Shown: in pieces, positions 1 to 14,400 of the stretch
Layout: every line of letters starts with the position of its first letter
Numbering within the stretch: the first letter of the stretch is position 1
Assembly: GCA_008360955.1 (NCBI GenBank)
Contig: LUCM01007702.1
Span: 187,784 to 251,783, forward strand
Origin: Fasciolopsis buskii
Lineage: Eukaryota; Platyhelminthes; Trematoda; Plagiorchiida; Fasciolidae
Direction of reading: 5' to 3'
DNA length: 64,000 bases
Notes under the pieces: generated by a model
What the model was told of the DNA's origin: nothing
Seen by the model: the letters and a program-made list of their open reading frames with translations, nothing else
Databases searched by the model: none
Program-made: the position numbers and the translations under genes

Positions 1-3000
1 AAGTATGCTGTGGAAAGCCTTCAAGTGCATTGGTTCTAACAACTATCTAACGGAACCTTGTGAAGGAAGACGCGAAAATTTTGTCCCATTTAGATTTAGC
101 ATTTCTATCCCGAAAAAATATCCACCAAAGCGAAATTGGTATCCCGTTTAGAGGGAAAAGAGCCACCTCATTGTCTGTTAAAAAAAGGATTTTTGTTGAC
201 CATGTATGCGCGGGGACCTACCGCATATTCATTGGGGGAGTTGCACCGATCTGTGACAACAGAAAATTTTATGAGTCGTAGCCTAGTAAGGATACCCATG
301 AGCATCTTTTATTTACTTCAGCCCCTGCCGGATACAACAGTCATTGAACAGGCTGGAATTTCATCGGTGTGTGATATGATAGGCTACAGATACCGGTAGG
401 TGCGAGTGAAGGTGTGTGTGTGTGTATGCTTATATTGTGTGTATAGGGTCAGATCAACTTGCATAAATCCCCCCAGCACAGTCATGCAAACTCGCCAATG
501 TGGAGAGGAGGACAAGATGGTTTCGTAGGCCACCCGAACTGATCGGTTAGTTGGTCTTATGATAACAGCATACACGTTTGGTGAAAAGTTTGCGGTAGGT
601 CGGTTTTTGCAACATGATTCTGTTTTGTTTTTCATGATCTGATACGAAAGTCATGTCAAACCAGACGACCATTACGAACTTGATAATGATGAGTCTGACA
701 GTGTAGTCACACTCAAATTTATCGCTTCAACAATCGACTGTAGGTGTGAAACATTTCATATTTCTTACTATGCTAATCTACACGAATCCATCACCTGGCA
801 ACCGGTGTTCCTCATGAATATGTAATTTACCTCGAAATTGCGGATGCATTTTTCGGTTCCAGCTACTGAACAGTGTGTTCCAAAAAATAACTCATGTCGA
901 ACCTTGTGAGATCAAGATCCTGTTTGGATTGTCACGGAAAAACAAGGATGATGATTAGGATTTACCAGTTACATTTGAAAACCAACAAACTTTACACTGT
1001 CAGTGTCAGCCACCGACTGGTTCAATGAAATAAGATGAATCTGTTTCCTGAATGCATTGGGTGTACGCTGGTAGCTGGTAGTTTCCAATCGACTAGTCTG
1101 ATCAACAGACGGTGTGACTTTGCGGATCTGAACAAATGCTCATCGTGTACCAACTGAGTGAGTAGGGGTGGGGTGAAATGAGCCTGATGACGTGCTATTT
1201 CTTGCTTACTGATCGTTCCGTCGATGAACTCATTTTTCTGTCAGGCCTCCTGTAGCGTTTATATGGTTCGCACGTGAGTAATCGATTCCCGCAAAGTGAG
1301 TTAGATTGTACGGGAAGATACTCGTTGCTCAAGTCTGCATCACGCTGTTCAGTGTGCTCCTTTGGACTGTTTCATCTTCGCCTTTTTTCCTACTACATTT
1401 TAAGACATCACCGGATCATCGTTATGATACCACCGTGCTTTCATGGAGCGATCACTTCGATTCATCTTCCGACCACGGCGGGTTTCGAATAGCAACACTA
1501 ACTAGTGAAAACTTTCTGTGGCTACTTTTCTCCCGAGAATATAGTGAAACACGCGCCCTTCATTTGACAGCATATTCACAGTTGAGAATAGCGTAGATCA
1601 ACAACCTCCAAGCAAATGATAATGGTCGCATTGCATGAATATTACTTCACTAGAAACTGTGATTTGTTGTCACGTCTGATTAGTTGTCTCCCATGTCCAT
1701 AAGCCATACATTGTGACTTTTCCCGACGGCCGATTGTGTTTTGTTTTTCCCACGAGGCATACCTCGTATAACGTACAAATATCCAAACCGAATTATTTTT
1801 ATTCCATCTTCAATAGCTAATTTCATTCTAATATTCGATTACTAATTAAATTTTGGAACGTAGGCTTGCGGATGTCCGCAATTGAATATGAGGGAATTTG
1901 CCATTCTAGACCAGTACGTATGGATGCATTTGACCGAATACCCAGTTCTATGGAATGTTGCACATGCGTTCACAGAGAATTTGATACTCTATGCGATAGC
2001 CTACTTCAAAAAAAGGGATCATAAACAATGGTCAAGCAATTGATGTTCAAAATGGGCATGAACGATCTTCTTTTTTTTCAAAAAAATAACTTTTCCTAAT
2101 TTGTCCACTATTTATCAGGTATTAGTCCAACGAGACTGTCCGATTTCTGTACGCCGTATTAGTTTCATCGGTCAACAACAAATCGTTTTTGGGTAGCACG
2201 GTGACTCTCAGAATGAGAAGAGCTCAGAAGAGCAACTGGGGTCGATCATCCAAGTACCTTAGATCGATCAGTTCGATGCCTTTTACCTCAGACGAATGCT
2301 CAGCGGTTACCTATGTCGTTCGAAAACCAGGATGGGGACAACAGTTGACTCCATCTACGAGGAGAAGGGGACTTTCTCGAAGTATCAGACCTTCAAGGAC
2401 TAGACTTGAAGGTCTCCGACCACTTCCCCTTACTCATTCTAACGAACACAAAATTAGGGAACCATATACGTGCATGAGGACATAGTTGTGTTGCAGCATT
2501 TTTAATGTTTTTTTATGGTGAGTTATTCCATTTGAATTGCCCATTATCACGTTGGGATTAGGTGAGAATCACAACAAAGGATGTAAGTGATGGACCGTAT
2601 ACACGAAATTCACAGTACTGCTGAGGTCCAAAGAAGACGAATAACTGGCCTGACGGAGTAAGCATAATGGGGCCAAATAAACTCTCCGATTCCCTCAATT
2701 TGTAAATCAACCACCTCAGGTGAGGGAGTTAAAGTTGAACTGCACTGGACCGTTTAAAAAAAATCTATATATAAGCTACGAGTTTCTCTACTCCATCTGG
2801 CCGAAAGTCTCGAAGAGACTTTGAAAACATGACACGACACCAGTCTAATTTGTTATTCAGTTTTCTATTGGACATCACATTGGTCACAAACACCCCACAC
2901 TGCTGACACGTGCGCCATTGTCTGCGAATTACGGAAACGCAATTACGTGTGACAATACATCATCGGTCTACTAGGTCATTATTAGCAGCGTTCCGTTACG

Positions 3001-4865
3001 GTGACTAATCGATTTCGATCGGGCTGATGTTCCAGGTGCATCCAGGGTGCTCCATGCGCCCAGGGGGCACTGCTGACCGCGACTTGTAATTTGATTCAGT
3101 ACGTCATTCAATGTCGAACACAACTAGTTACTCCGGATCCCATTTTGTTTAACTCGTTACTGCACGTCTTGTGATGTTCTATTCAAACGGAAATTTGGTG
3201 GAAGTATTGCGAGTAACAAGTTCATGAGGTCATCTGACAGCAATCGGACTAGTCCTGACACCAGTCTGAATGACACTTGTTGTCGATCCTTGGGTGAGCT
3301 TTGCCATCTCCCGCGTAATTTCAGAATTGGATCGAAATTATTTAGAGCTGCAGTCCAATTGGCTTATTCCGACTTCTTCCACGAAGACGTGGAACATAAT
3401 TCGTCAATTTACAAGCAGAGATGCACTTGCCATATTTCGTGTTTGAGAGGCATGTTTATACCAAATTCAGAGTACCATTGACGTAAGTTCAAAGCAACAC
3501 GGGGAATCGTAGTGTTACGGTTGCAGCTAGGACGGTATGTTGCATCATGGATTATATTCGATCGAGGGAGATTCGAAAGAAAATTTGAAGATACGAACTT
3601 GAATGGTCGGTTCGATTTTTTGTTCCTGATCACATTGTCATCTTGTGTTACTGCTTCTCCTGGAAATAAATGTGACAACATTTCTCCCATTCCCGAATCG
3701 CTACACATGTCATGCGATTCACCAAATTTCAGGCACGAGCACGAGCTTTTCATGGTTTGCTAGTTTTAAAATTTATTTTGTATTTACACTCCCCCTCCCA
3801 CCTCCTATTTTCTGTTTGCAGAAGAACGAATCGAATGCAGCCGTTTCAAATAGACAAACAACAATGCTTGTTGTTGGACCACCGATCACGAGAATGACCA
3901 GATCCTACCCCCACCTGACGTTTCCATCCCTAGAGACAGTTCTGTGCGCACACGGACACACACACAGGTGACAGACCGTATGCAAGTGCAACTACACCGT
4001 TCAGAAAGGTTAAAACTACCAGTATATCAACCCAATCATTGTAACCATTGCATTACATTTTCACAAAGAACAGACGTATGCTTTGACAAGACTTGCCCAT
4101 TCCCTACCTCCGACTGTTAAACTTTTCTTGTTCTTACGACCGAATCTACTCGTTACATTGTACCATCCATGCTGTCTGTCCCTGTATTACTGTGCTCCGC
4201 CTTGGATAAATGAATACAAAATACGGTATTCAAACAAACAGGGCTTGATTTGTATTCGCATGCGCAAACCTGCGTGCGTGGGTGGGCGTACACACGCACA
4301 CGCACACGCACACATACTCGTGCATATATGTATATGCAAATGAATTTATACGGACATAGGTGTAAAGTATATAAATTCCTGATGAAGGCGATTGCGCGCA
4401 AAAAGTTGCGGCCAGTCGGAAACGGACGGATAGATCAAAAGACAATTTGGAAATGAGAGCGTTTCGAATAGTGAGATACACATGCGGTCAAAAGATGTAA
4501 AACAAAAGAAAGGTCAATTATGCGAATAGGCACCAGCGAGATGTATGCACGGGAACGATGAGGGAATATGATGAACAAATTGGGGAGAATTAGATTTTCG
4601 GAACTCGATTTAATTCGGACAGTAAAAGAGCGTAAAGGGGTGGTCAGGGCGCGAAAGTGTTCAAACGTTAGCCGACAGGGATAATACAGCAAGAAGAACG
4701 AACAAACGAGAGTGCTGAGATCAACTACTAAGCAGACACTGAGGCCCCGCTGATTCAGCAATCAAAACAATTTTTCAAAATGAAATTTAGTATATGATGG
4801 GATAGTAGAGGGTAAACTGACAATTTCAAGAAAACTCGCTACAATAGGGATTGAAAATTATCCAG

Positions 4866-4871
4866 TTTATT
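4866..4871 (-). promoter_or_regulatory. Possible poly(A) signal for the Axin gene
   Basis: The minus strand reads AATAAA here, about 450 bases past the Axin stop. It is the first canonical hexamer I noticed downstream. No cDNA evidence is available, and AATAAA is common in AT-rich sequence. Confidence 0.3.
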
Positions 4872-5115
4872 ATAGGACAGGTTGAAAAAGAAAGTCCAGG
4901 TCGCTAAACGGGTGTGAAAATTACGTTCGTGATGTCAAACAAGCATACACACACAGAGAAGAGCGACGAGAGCGAAAATCGTACAGGATGAATAATCCTT
5001 TCGTTCTGATTTACAGCAGAAGTGCACATGGTAACGTGAATCGACCGAAACAAGCGATAGTGGAAAATCGAGACGGTATTTCACGAGGTTCAATGGAAAT
5101 ATTTATAAATTTGTG

Positions 5116-5118
<3 letters not shown>

Positions 5119-5152
<34 letters not shown>
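5119..5152. repeat. (TA)n microsatellite
   Basis: An uninterrupted TA dinucleotide run of about 34 bases. Similar tracts occur at 18724-18752, 24681-24736, 24803-24820, 43898-43926, 63229-63270 and 63866-63899. Confidence 0.95.
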
Positions 5153-5155
<3 letters not shown>

Positions 5156-5321
5156 AAGCACCGATCAGTTTGTTCGTATATTTAACATCATAGTAAAACA
5201 GACTGGCAACCGCAACCGGTAAGTTCGAAAAAAAAGGTGGCTGTTTTAAGCACCAAAATGACAAGGAAAGACCATCGGCAGAGAAGGATTGCTTTTAGGA
5301 GGGACGAAGCAGATCTCTCGG

Positions 5322-5448
5322 TCACTCGGCTCGTTCGATACGTGCAACAACTTTTCCATCCCATAAGGGTATAACAGCATCATCATGAGTCAACTCCTCG
5401 TGAACAACGCCTGTGCCGAATTCGTCGCTTGGTTTTTTGAAAAAGTAG
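5322..5448 (-). CDS. AXIN1: Axin DIX domain, second half and stop
   Basis: The terminal exon begins after the acceptor TTCTGTGTATTTCAG. It translates as [20 protein letters not shown], then [21 protein letters not shown] and TGA. This matches the end of the Axin DIX domain (YYFKKVSDEFDCGVVFEEV, then DDEAVLPVFEEKIIGKVEKVD-like sequence) strand for strand, and ends at the same point as vertebrate Axin. Combined with the preceding exon the DIX fold is complete. Similarity here is the strongest in the gene. Confidence 0.95.
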
Positions 5449-8400
5449 CTGAAATACACAGAAGATAAACAAGATTGTGTCGAGGAAGATTGCATTTGGA
5501 ATGTCAACGAAGCGAAGTTACTCTAAGGCAGTCGAATCCTAACCTAACCAGTCAATGTGGCGATATCAAACCAACCGCACATGGACACATTTCAGGGTTA
5601 ATTGTCACGAGTCAAATTCAGATCGTTAGCAAGTAGGTGATTGAATGGATCACGGTGCACTAATGCACCGTGATAAATGAGAGCATTGCTTTTATGAATC
5701 AAAATGGAGGCGATCAGTCAACAGCGGGAAAACTTTAGTGTGAAATTACGGCTAATTCATTTTCAGCTTCTGGTGAATGACATAAGTAGAAGATGAATGA
5801 CAAATGCAGTGGGACTAAAACTCATCAACAGTACTCTCAAAGCCTGATTAGTTAACACTTTCAAAAGGTCATTGTTTATATTTTACGATTTAAGAAAACT
5901 ATATATCTGTGAACTATCGGTTGCAAAACATCAGCGTGAATGTAACACAGAAGGTTGTGCGAACTACCATGGGAGCTGACAGCAAAATCAAACATTTGAA
6001 GTGCGTGACTGTATAAGGAAGGCCTCAACAGTTGGCTATAAACAAAGACCGAGTCGAAAAGAGAGTGTTAGACACCATGCAGTTCAATGGGCACCGGAAA
6101 TACCAAGCAGTTTATTTTGGGATTTCATGGACTACTCACGAACTTCTAGACAACCATTTTTCGGGTTCTCCTATATACATTCATCTCCCATGTTCTCAAA
6201 AATTTGACTCTACCCAGTTGATTAATACATGATCTAAAAGCGACAAAATCGTCACACACACACACACACACACACAAGAACTAAGATCAAATCGTAATGC
6301 TGATTGTTTCTAGCTCTACGACTGGCTTCAACCGAGATGGACCGGTAGCAATGAGAATCATAACCCATGTTCATCTTCCTCGTGTGGTGACGCAACGCGG
6401 TCTACATAACAAGAAGCGCATCGCTAGGATCAAATCATGAGGATACCCAATCGATACCGATTATCGGCGATTCCATTACTCAATTTTCTCCTAACAACTA
6501 CGAACAATTGTCATTTTTCGCTTTGATGATGCACAGACAGCTTGTTAAGCGCGTGAGCCGTTCACTGAGACTTCCGAGCATCCTCATGTTGTGTTAGCCA
6601 TCTTAAGGTGTATCAATTCGGAGATTATATATTGGGCACACAATACTTCAAAGCCGATTGAACTACTTAAAGAGAGACGTTTGTATGATACTGGGGGAGC
6701 ACAAAGAAAGAGGATAGAATCGATTGAGATAACACATTTGAGGCGCTTACTAGACATCCGCAGCTTAAGTAGGGCTAGCTTTTTGCAGCGGGTAATTTTG
6801 TAGATCAAGCCGTTCGGAGTCAACAAAAAAGATCCCTACTGCGCAATTCCATATGTGCGCAAAAAACGTTCTCGTGATTATGCACTATTACTTTATTCAT
6901 GTATCCACAGGATAGCCTTGTACCGAGTGGTTGGTCGTGCATCGGGATAAACAGGACAACAAACCACGCCTACGAAAGGCAGTTTACATCCCAGCATTCA
7001 GAACAGATTTTTGACCTCATCATCACAAGATCAAACCGGGTTTGTATTCCAAGTGTCCCTGCGCTACAGTGCACATTTGACAACAAAACTGTTTTACTTT
7101 AGAAACTCTGGTAACCATCGATGGAAAACTTTCAGTCTTGATATTTTTGCATAATTAGGATACTGGCCCCGATTTCGTCACTCAAACCGCAAGGTTCAGG
7201 TGTCCAACTGTTGTTTTATTTGCCGGATGAAAAAAACAAGCTTTTTTAAAGATCGCTGTCGGGAAATGCGACCGGTTGGACCAAAACGACTGTTTGGTTG
7301 CCAGGCCGGTTTTTTGTCATTTTAAGTATTACAATCCAGAGTAGATCAAACTCGAATTTTGGAGAATGCAAACCGCAAACGCACATACCACGTGCGAACT
7401 GTGACCCAGTCACGTGACTTCCTGGTTTCGTTTGAATTTCGTCAACTACAGTGTACTCAGTGAGGACATGCGTCTTCCAACCAAGATCACCGTTATTAAA
7501 ACAACTAAACGACACAAAAACCAGTAGTGTCGACCGAAGCTGGACGGATTGGAGCACCCAATAAATTTAGTCATTCAACCTGCAACATGCACGCTATGGA
7601 CAATACAGAGCGATATTACTTGTGTTGCCTCCCGACATAGGGATGAGCAGACCACCATTTTCAGTTAGGAGTCAGGCAATCAACGCTTATTCGGAATGAT
7701 GATCGCGTGGATTAAGCGTGTCATTCTAGAAAGGTCAAAGATTCGAAACCCACATCCCATGCGTGGTGAGAGTCGGTAATCTGTTGTTGTCCCTTCGTCA
7801 CTGCAACTAAGCCACGGAGACCTTATATATTCCCGTCCAATTCTGAATTCTTGGGTCTTGACTTCCGGTCCACTCCTTCAGAGACTAAGGCGTGCTCTGA
7901 CCAGCAAAATTCGTTCGTTGAGGATGTCATAAAAACTGATTACTTACCGATATGATCCTTTTTTAGCAATCAGCTGTTTGAATTGGCCCAAAGTGAGTGA
8001 TCCTGTTGTAACTGAAGGGGAGCCGTTTTGGACTTCAGACGTTTCCACAGAGCTGTTCTGCGTCCCTGTCCAAACTGTTCGATATGGGACCGGGTCGTCA
8101 CAGAGGTAATAACCCACAATTAAACCAACGCCAGCATGCGGACCCGGCAACACCGGATCGATCAAATCAAGTGGACTGAACCGTGGGAAAAGAAAAGTGA
8201 AGGCAAGGGCAACGAATCGATGAGTCAACAGAGTGAAGATTATGGGAGAACAAATTTCTGGGCGATATGTATATGTCCAGGAATTTATGAATTGAAATTC
8301 GAAGAAGAATCAGCACTGATTACTTTAAAGTAATTTCCGTCGTGCAAGAAGTAAATCTCATGGTTAGAACTAGACAAAGTCACCGGTCAAGATCAAGCTG

Positions 8401-11400
8401 GCAAAGAATGTAATGTTAGATCAAAGCCCAAGATACCATGAAACAGTGAGCAATCGGATCATGCTGATGAATATCAACGTATTCGAAAATGCATATCCGC
8501 CCGTGTCCTCCTGCTGGAAGAAAACAAGTTTGTCGGACTGTTGCGAGCTGTATATCAATATAATCGACGACAAACAAATAACTGGAGATGCTACTTAATA
8601 AATGCTGTGTCAAGGAACGAAAAAAATCTACCACAATTAAATGAGTCCTAAACAGTCACAAATCGAAAGTTTACTTTTAGAGATGCTGATATATACCGGC
8701 ACGAACAAGACAGGCCTAACCACTCCACCTTTTGCCACAGTCTAATTGAATTGGATCAACAAAGTGCTTTTTTTATTTAAATGTCGGGGAAAAATGAAAG
8801 GGTAATGGACCGAAGATAAAGCGTGAGAATGTATAGACCTTCTGTACTGTTAGCATACGTGAGATTTCTACATCAGCTGATCTGGTGAATAATCTGTTTC
8901 GAAACGTGACCACCTAAGAAGCTATCAACTACGTTCGCTAATTAATTGACCTGAGCGTACATGTCCACACCTTCTGGTGAAACCCAATAGGAATAGGTTC
9001 GTAGTAGCCGAAATTATATCATCGCGAACGGATGAGAAGTAACCGTTTTCGGGCATCTAGGCAACCGACAAAATAAAAAGTTAGGCAAGAGCTGGATGTC
9101 ACTTGTTGTCACGACCAAAAGAAATGTATTTTAATTGTCAGAACTAGAGGACCGGTGCATTACGTAGCTTGATAGAAGACAGAAAATTGAGCATCAAGGT
9201 GTTGTGCGAGGCGGTGTTCATCCATACAGTTACACATCCATCAGCGCTAAAAACATTCGAGATAGGAATCGACCCTCCATAGGTTTTTCATTGGGAATAA
9301 AGCTAAGATAATTAGTTTTGAATCGTCGTGCATTGCGAACGATACTAGAGAGGGGAAGGGAATCGGTGGGGTGTGAAGAGAACAAAACGAAACCGAAATT
9401 CACAAACATGCCTTAAACACCTCTGGAATTGCTCCGAAATGACCGACATCTGCTGAGGTAGTTCCATGCATTTCCTTCCCGTGGTGATGTTTTCACAAGG
9501 TATGAGGGAGACTAATACCCTGGATTGCCTGGCCTTTGGTAACCAGTCTAGAGCAGTTGGTTAAACCGAAATTCCAAACCATCCACGGTCAGAGAACGAA
9601 ACAAAATTGCTGCGTACCCACCAGCATCGTTGGATGAAGCATGTACTGGGCACCCGGGATGTCTAGCTGCATCCGAAAGGCGTATGAATTGAGCCATCAT
9701 TTGTCTGACCCCAGTAGGCTTCACGTGACACTTGGATCTTCCTGCTGCCTTGTAGGTCAACATAATTGTCGTTCGGCGTTAAACAGCACGGCAACTTACA
9801 CTAGCCAGTGCCGTTTCCACATAACCATATGACGCTTCATAGAGAGAGTAAATATGCAAACGGAACAAGAAGTAGACCTACATATGAGGAATGAAGAGAA
9901 TGTCGTAGTAACCAACATATGGAACACAGTCTAACTGTACTTTCAATCATTCTGATTCCATAGAAAATGACAACACGATGGCCATTGTTCGCCGTTCGCT
10001 GCCATATCTTCCAGTGTCTTCAGTCAGCTAGCTGACAGGACTTTCGGGCTCAAAGCACGAAGACGTGAAACATCTAGTTTACCTAAGTTCGCTGGACCTT
10101 TTCTCATTCCACGTTGCCATGTCATCCGTTGACTTCCACGTGACTGTTTCCATTCTTTGGGAGGAAACCAAAATAGGGCATGATATGATAGACGAATGTT
10201 CGCCATACGCAACACGTGACCCAACCAGCGTGGTGCACCAAGTTCCATACGCTGAAATAAGGTACACTCAGAATTGGCACATAGTACCGGATTCCTTATA
10301 TCCACATTACTTAATCGAACACTTCATCCAATCCTAGTCATACTACGTGGACACAGGTGGTCGAAAACTTCCAACAAACGAACATCTACCACACGCATAC
10401 TCTATGTCTCGCAACCGTACAAAATAACTGAGCCCACTGCGGCACAGTACACACAACCTCTCAACTTCAGCGAAATATCAGCCCGACGCAACTAGTATTT
10501 CAGTCCAGCGTAAGTGACTCGAGCCATCGCTATACGTATTTACCTCCACTGCCAAGCTATCGTCGTTTGACACGCAGCTACCAAGTTATCTATCTCGTGC
10601 ACGTTGTGCACGGTCCGCCGATTCGAAAATGTACATTTTCCAGTTCGACTCCTTCATCCCGGAGACCTCCTAAAGCAGTTTCTATCATCTCGACCACGAC
10701 GAAGCTGAACAGGAATGGAGAGACGGGACCCACGTGTGGAACGNNNNNNNNNNNNNNNNNNNNNNNNNNNNNNNNNNNNNNNNNNNNNNNNNNNNNNNNN
10801 NNNNNNNNNNNNNNNNNNNNNNNNNNNNNNNNNNNNNNNNNNNNNNNNNNNNNNNNNNNNNNNNNNNNNNNNNNNNNNNNNNNNNNNNNNNNNNNNNNNN
10901 NNNNNNNNNNNNNNNNNNNNNNNNNNNNNNNNNNNNNNNNNNNNNNNNNNNNNNNNNNNNNNNNNNNNNNNNNNNNNNNNNNNNNNNNNNNNNNNNNNNN
11001 NNNNNNNNNNNNNNNNNNNNNNNNNNNNNNNNNNNNNNNNNNNNNNNNNNNNNNNNNNNNNNNNNNNNNNNNNNNNNNNNNNNNNNNNNNNNNNNNNNNN
11101 NNNNNNNNNNNNNNNNNNNNNNNNNNNNNNNNNNNNNNNNNNNNNNNNNNNNNNNNNNNNNNNNNNNNNNNNNNNNNNNNNNNNNNNNNNNNNNNNNNNN
11201 NNNNNNNNNNNNNNNNNNNNNNNNNNNNNNNNNNNNNNNNNNNNNNNNNNNNNNNNNNNNNNNNNNNNNNNNNNNNNNNNNNNNNNNNNNNNNNNNNNNN
11301 NNNNNNNNNNNNNNNNNNNNNNNNNNNNNNNNNNNNNNNNNNGTCAACTGACGCTGCAACTGTCGACGCATCTTATTCACTTCCCGCAGTTTGGCAGCTG

Positions 11401-14400
11401 GTGTTTTTGCTCCATTAGACCCAGTGACCCTTGCGAGATCCAGTGCCTTTCATGAAAGGTACACCTAGGACCACAGGCGAAATCTGCTGAAAAATGCATC
11501 ATCGGCTTGATTTGATCCCACTGCTCGTCCGAGTTCTTAGTCCCTCGAACAGTTTCTTCTCATCGCTGTTGCGAACAGCCGAATCAGACAGACGTTCGAC
11601 GTCCAATCGAGTTTGTAGCCCGCGTCGACGGCCGTTGAGCTGCAGCAAAAATTACATTAGAACTAACGCATGGCCCGAATCAACGTACGTGGTCCAGTAC
11701 GATCTGCAGTTCCGGACAGAACCGCGCCAACGGTAGCTTACTGCGATATGGTGGATTTGACTCAGACTACCTGTTGAGTTAGTGTCATGTCGCTGCGTGA
11801 CGCGAACTGTGTCGGAAATTCCCATTAGATAAGAACCACACAGAATTGGAGAAACCTTTCCTCGTTATCCGTTCGCTGAGCAGGCAAGGCGCACGGTCCA
11901 CCTAGACAGGCTTTCGATACACTCAGTTTTTCAACTTGTGCATTAAAATCACCTGCGAACAACTATCAGAATGCCACAGGTCGGACCTATCGAACGTTAG
12001 AATGGAAGATGACAATGAGGAGGATGAATTAAAACAAAGCTGCTCGTAAGTGAACAGATTCCAACGAATGACTGTTCTGTGCACCGTAAAAATCACCTGA
12101 CAACCTATCATCTTGCCATTTGAATAAACACTACACTTAAGATTCAAGGGATCGGAAGAATAAATCACTTCAGTGACTGAAGATGACAGACAAGACTGAG
12201 TGAATATTGCGTAAGCACTGTTAGTATTAAGACATTCTTGGAAGAGGGTAGCACCAGCAAGTTTAACTGATCTGATTGGTCTTATTTTTACCACCTAAGT
12301 GGTCATCTGGCTATAAAATAGTCCGAGGCGGTAGGAAAATTTCGGGCTTTCTGATGTTGGTCCAATGCCGCGCGCCGTCGCCTGGAGTATCAGGAATATT
12401 CAGGAACACGAATTAGTGGGTACTAACCAAAGGGAAGATAAATCAGTGATGTCCGGAAGTGAAAATACTGAGACCCTATATAGTTCTACACTACCCCAAG
12501 TTTAAGGATCATTGATGCCGAATTCCCCATCCCCGAGTAGTGGACTCAAGAGTCTATAAGGTATGATTCCTCTACCGTACCCATGAATCGTCATAAACAA
12601 AGTGAGTTTGGGAATGGTAAAACAGATTGTTTTCTAAGACTACCGGAATCGCAACCACCAATCGGCAATTAAGGGAGGTTAAACCATGAGTTGACTGTGA
12701 TATTAACGTGTTTTATTCCATCGCTCGTGTAGACCAGAGGTGTAAACAGACACGTCAGGAACGGCAACGAGTCTGTGCAAAGAAGACAAATGAAATGATC
12801 AAAAAACCCGGATGAGAGCCTGCTTACCAAGCCGTTCGGGAACAAGGAACCGGAGGTACGGTCGGTCTAGCAGAGGGATCCTTAGGAGCCGAACCGAGCG
12901 AATCCCGACCAGTCTGTTTATTCGAATGTCGACGATGCGTGCTAGAGCGCCGCGGATTCTGATAATGGTGATGATGATGACCGTACTGTTTACGATTCTG
13001 AGATTTCATTTGTGAAGAACCCGGTCCATCGTCGGAACAAACAGATCGGCTGGTTTGCAGATACAGCCAATGTCGCAGCAATTGCCCACTGCCTGCCGGA
13101 TGACAGGTTTGTTGACGACTGGAATCGCCTGGCGCACTTTTATCCTTTAGTTCTATAATGGATAGCAATGTGTCATCGTTTTACGGATTATCGGTGAAAT
13201 GGGAATTATTAAGCAAGGTCGTAAGCACCGGAAAAATTGATTAGTCACTAGGATTAGTAATCTTATTGGTGACAGATGGCGAATCTATATCGTGATTAAT
13301 CATCAGAAATGGTTCATAAATACGCCGTGGTTTTGTATGACTACGCTCTAGAACCATCTTTCCCGATTCTACTGACCTTAGAGGCAACATTTGGATTACA
13401 GGCAGCAAACAGTTCGGACTGCTTCTGCAAGTGATCCGAAATCTGAAATTCAGCCGTGACTTCGGACGAAGCGGCATGCCAAGTGGCGCATCCTTGGGTT
13501 GCGGGTAAGAGAATAATCATCGATATATATACATATATATAACAGTATGGTGGGTTATTTGGAAGTGGTAAGCATTGATTGATCTCTTTGTATTGTACAG
13601 TTAGGCTTTCACACGTGCTAAGTCTAGAGTGCAGAAATAGAACTATATTGTCAAAGAAAGAGTGATAGTACTAAGGATTCGCTAAATTAATACGATGGAA
13701 GAGAGAAAATGCGTAAATTTTTGTTGACTACTAGATGATCACGATATGGCACAAAAGAGTGCAACTGCACGAGAAATGAATCAAATTCTGAGCGTTATAC
13801 ATGAACTCCCCCATATTTGCACTATTTCGTAAACAAACTTCTACTGAAATAACTTCATGGAAATGGGATGACTTTTACGAAAGTGCATACCTGAATTATG
13901 AGTGTGATCGTAGGCCAGATTGCGTTTACAGTTGCACGAATCCATCACGGTGCAGGGGTACGGACAAGAAAAAGTTGTCAGATTCCGACGTTGGGCTGAA
14001 GAGGAATCATCCACGGACTGATGGCTGTAATTTTGTGGCTGAGTGCAACCAGCCTCGGTAGCGGTAGATTGTCCGTAAGCATGTGCGGGGGCTCCGGCTG
14101 GACATAAGTATCTGGACGCACTATAGCACTGTGATCGCGGAGCAGACGGAGTACGAAGCGCTGAGGTGGTATCCGGAAACGAGGCATGCCAATTTCGCAG
14201 ACTTCTGAAAGCAGTGAATGGCGAGACGACCGATCACCTTTTCAAAAAAGACCTATACCACTTGAAGGTCTGCTACTTATTTCATGAAGATGAGTCAATG
14301 ATTGCGTCTAAATGCAAACAAACTGCAGCACGAGTCGAAACTAGTGTACACAAGCATAAAGAGTAATGTACTCAAACTGTGATGCGGAAAAACCTCCGGC

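Larger units (their letters stand above)
1..5321. other. Region 3' of Axin, no gene recognised
   Basis: Short open frames occur on both strands, but none shows a domain, consistent splice sites or coding-like composition. Simple repeats are present: (GT)n at about 411-425, (CA)n at about 4290-4314 and (TA)n at 5119-5152. The Axin 3' UTR probably occupies the right-hand few hundred bases. Confidence 0.6.

Noticed and set aside
10567..11455. Long open frames across 10685-11455
   Set aside because: They run through 599 N bases and are artefacts of the gap; the flanks are LINE sequence.
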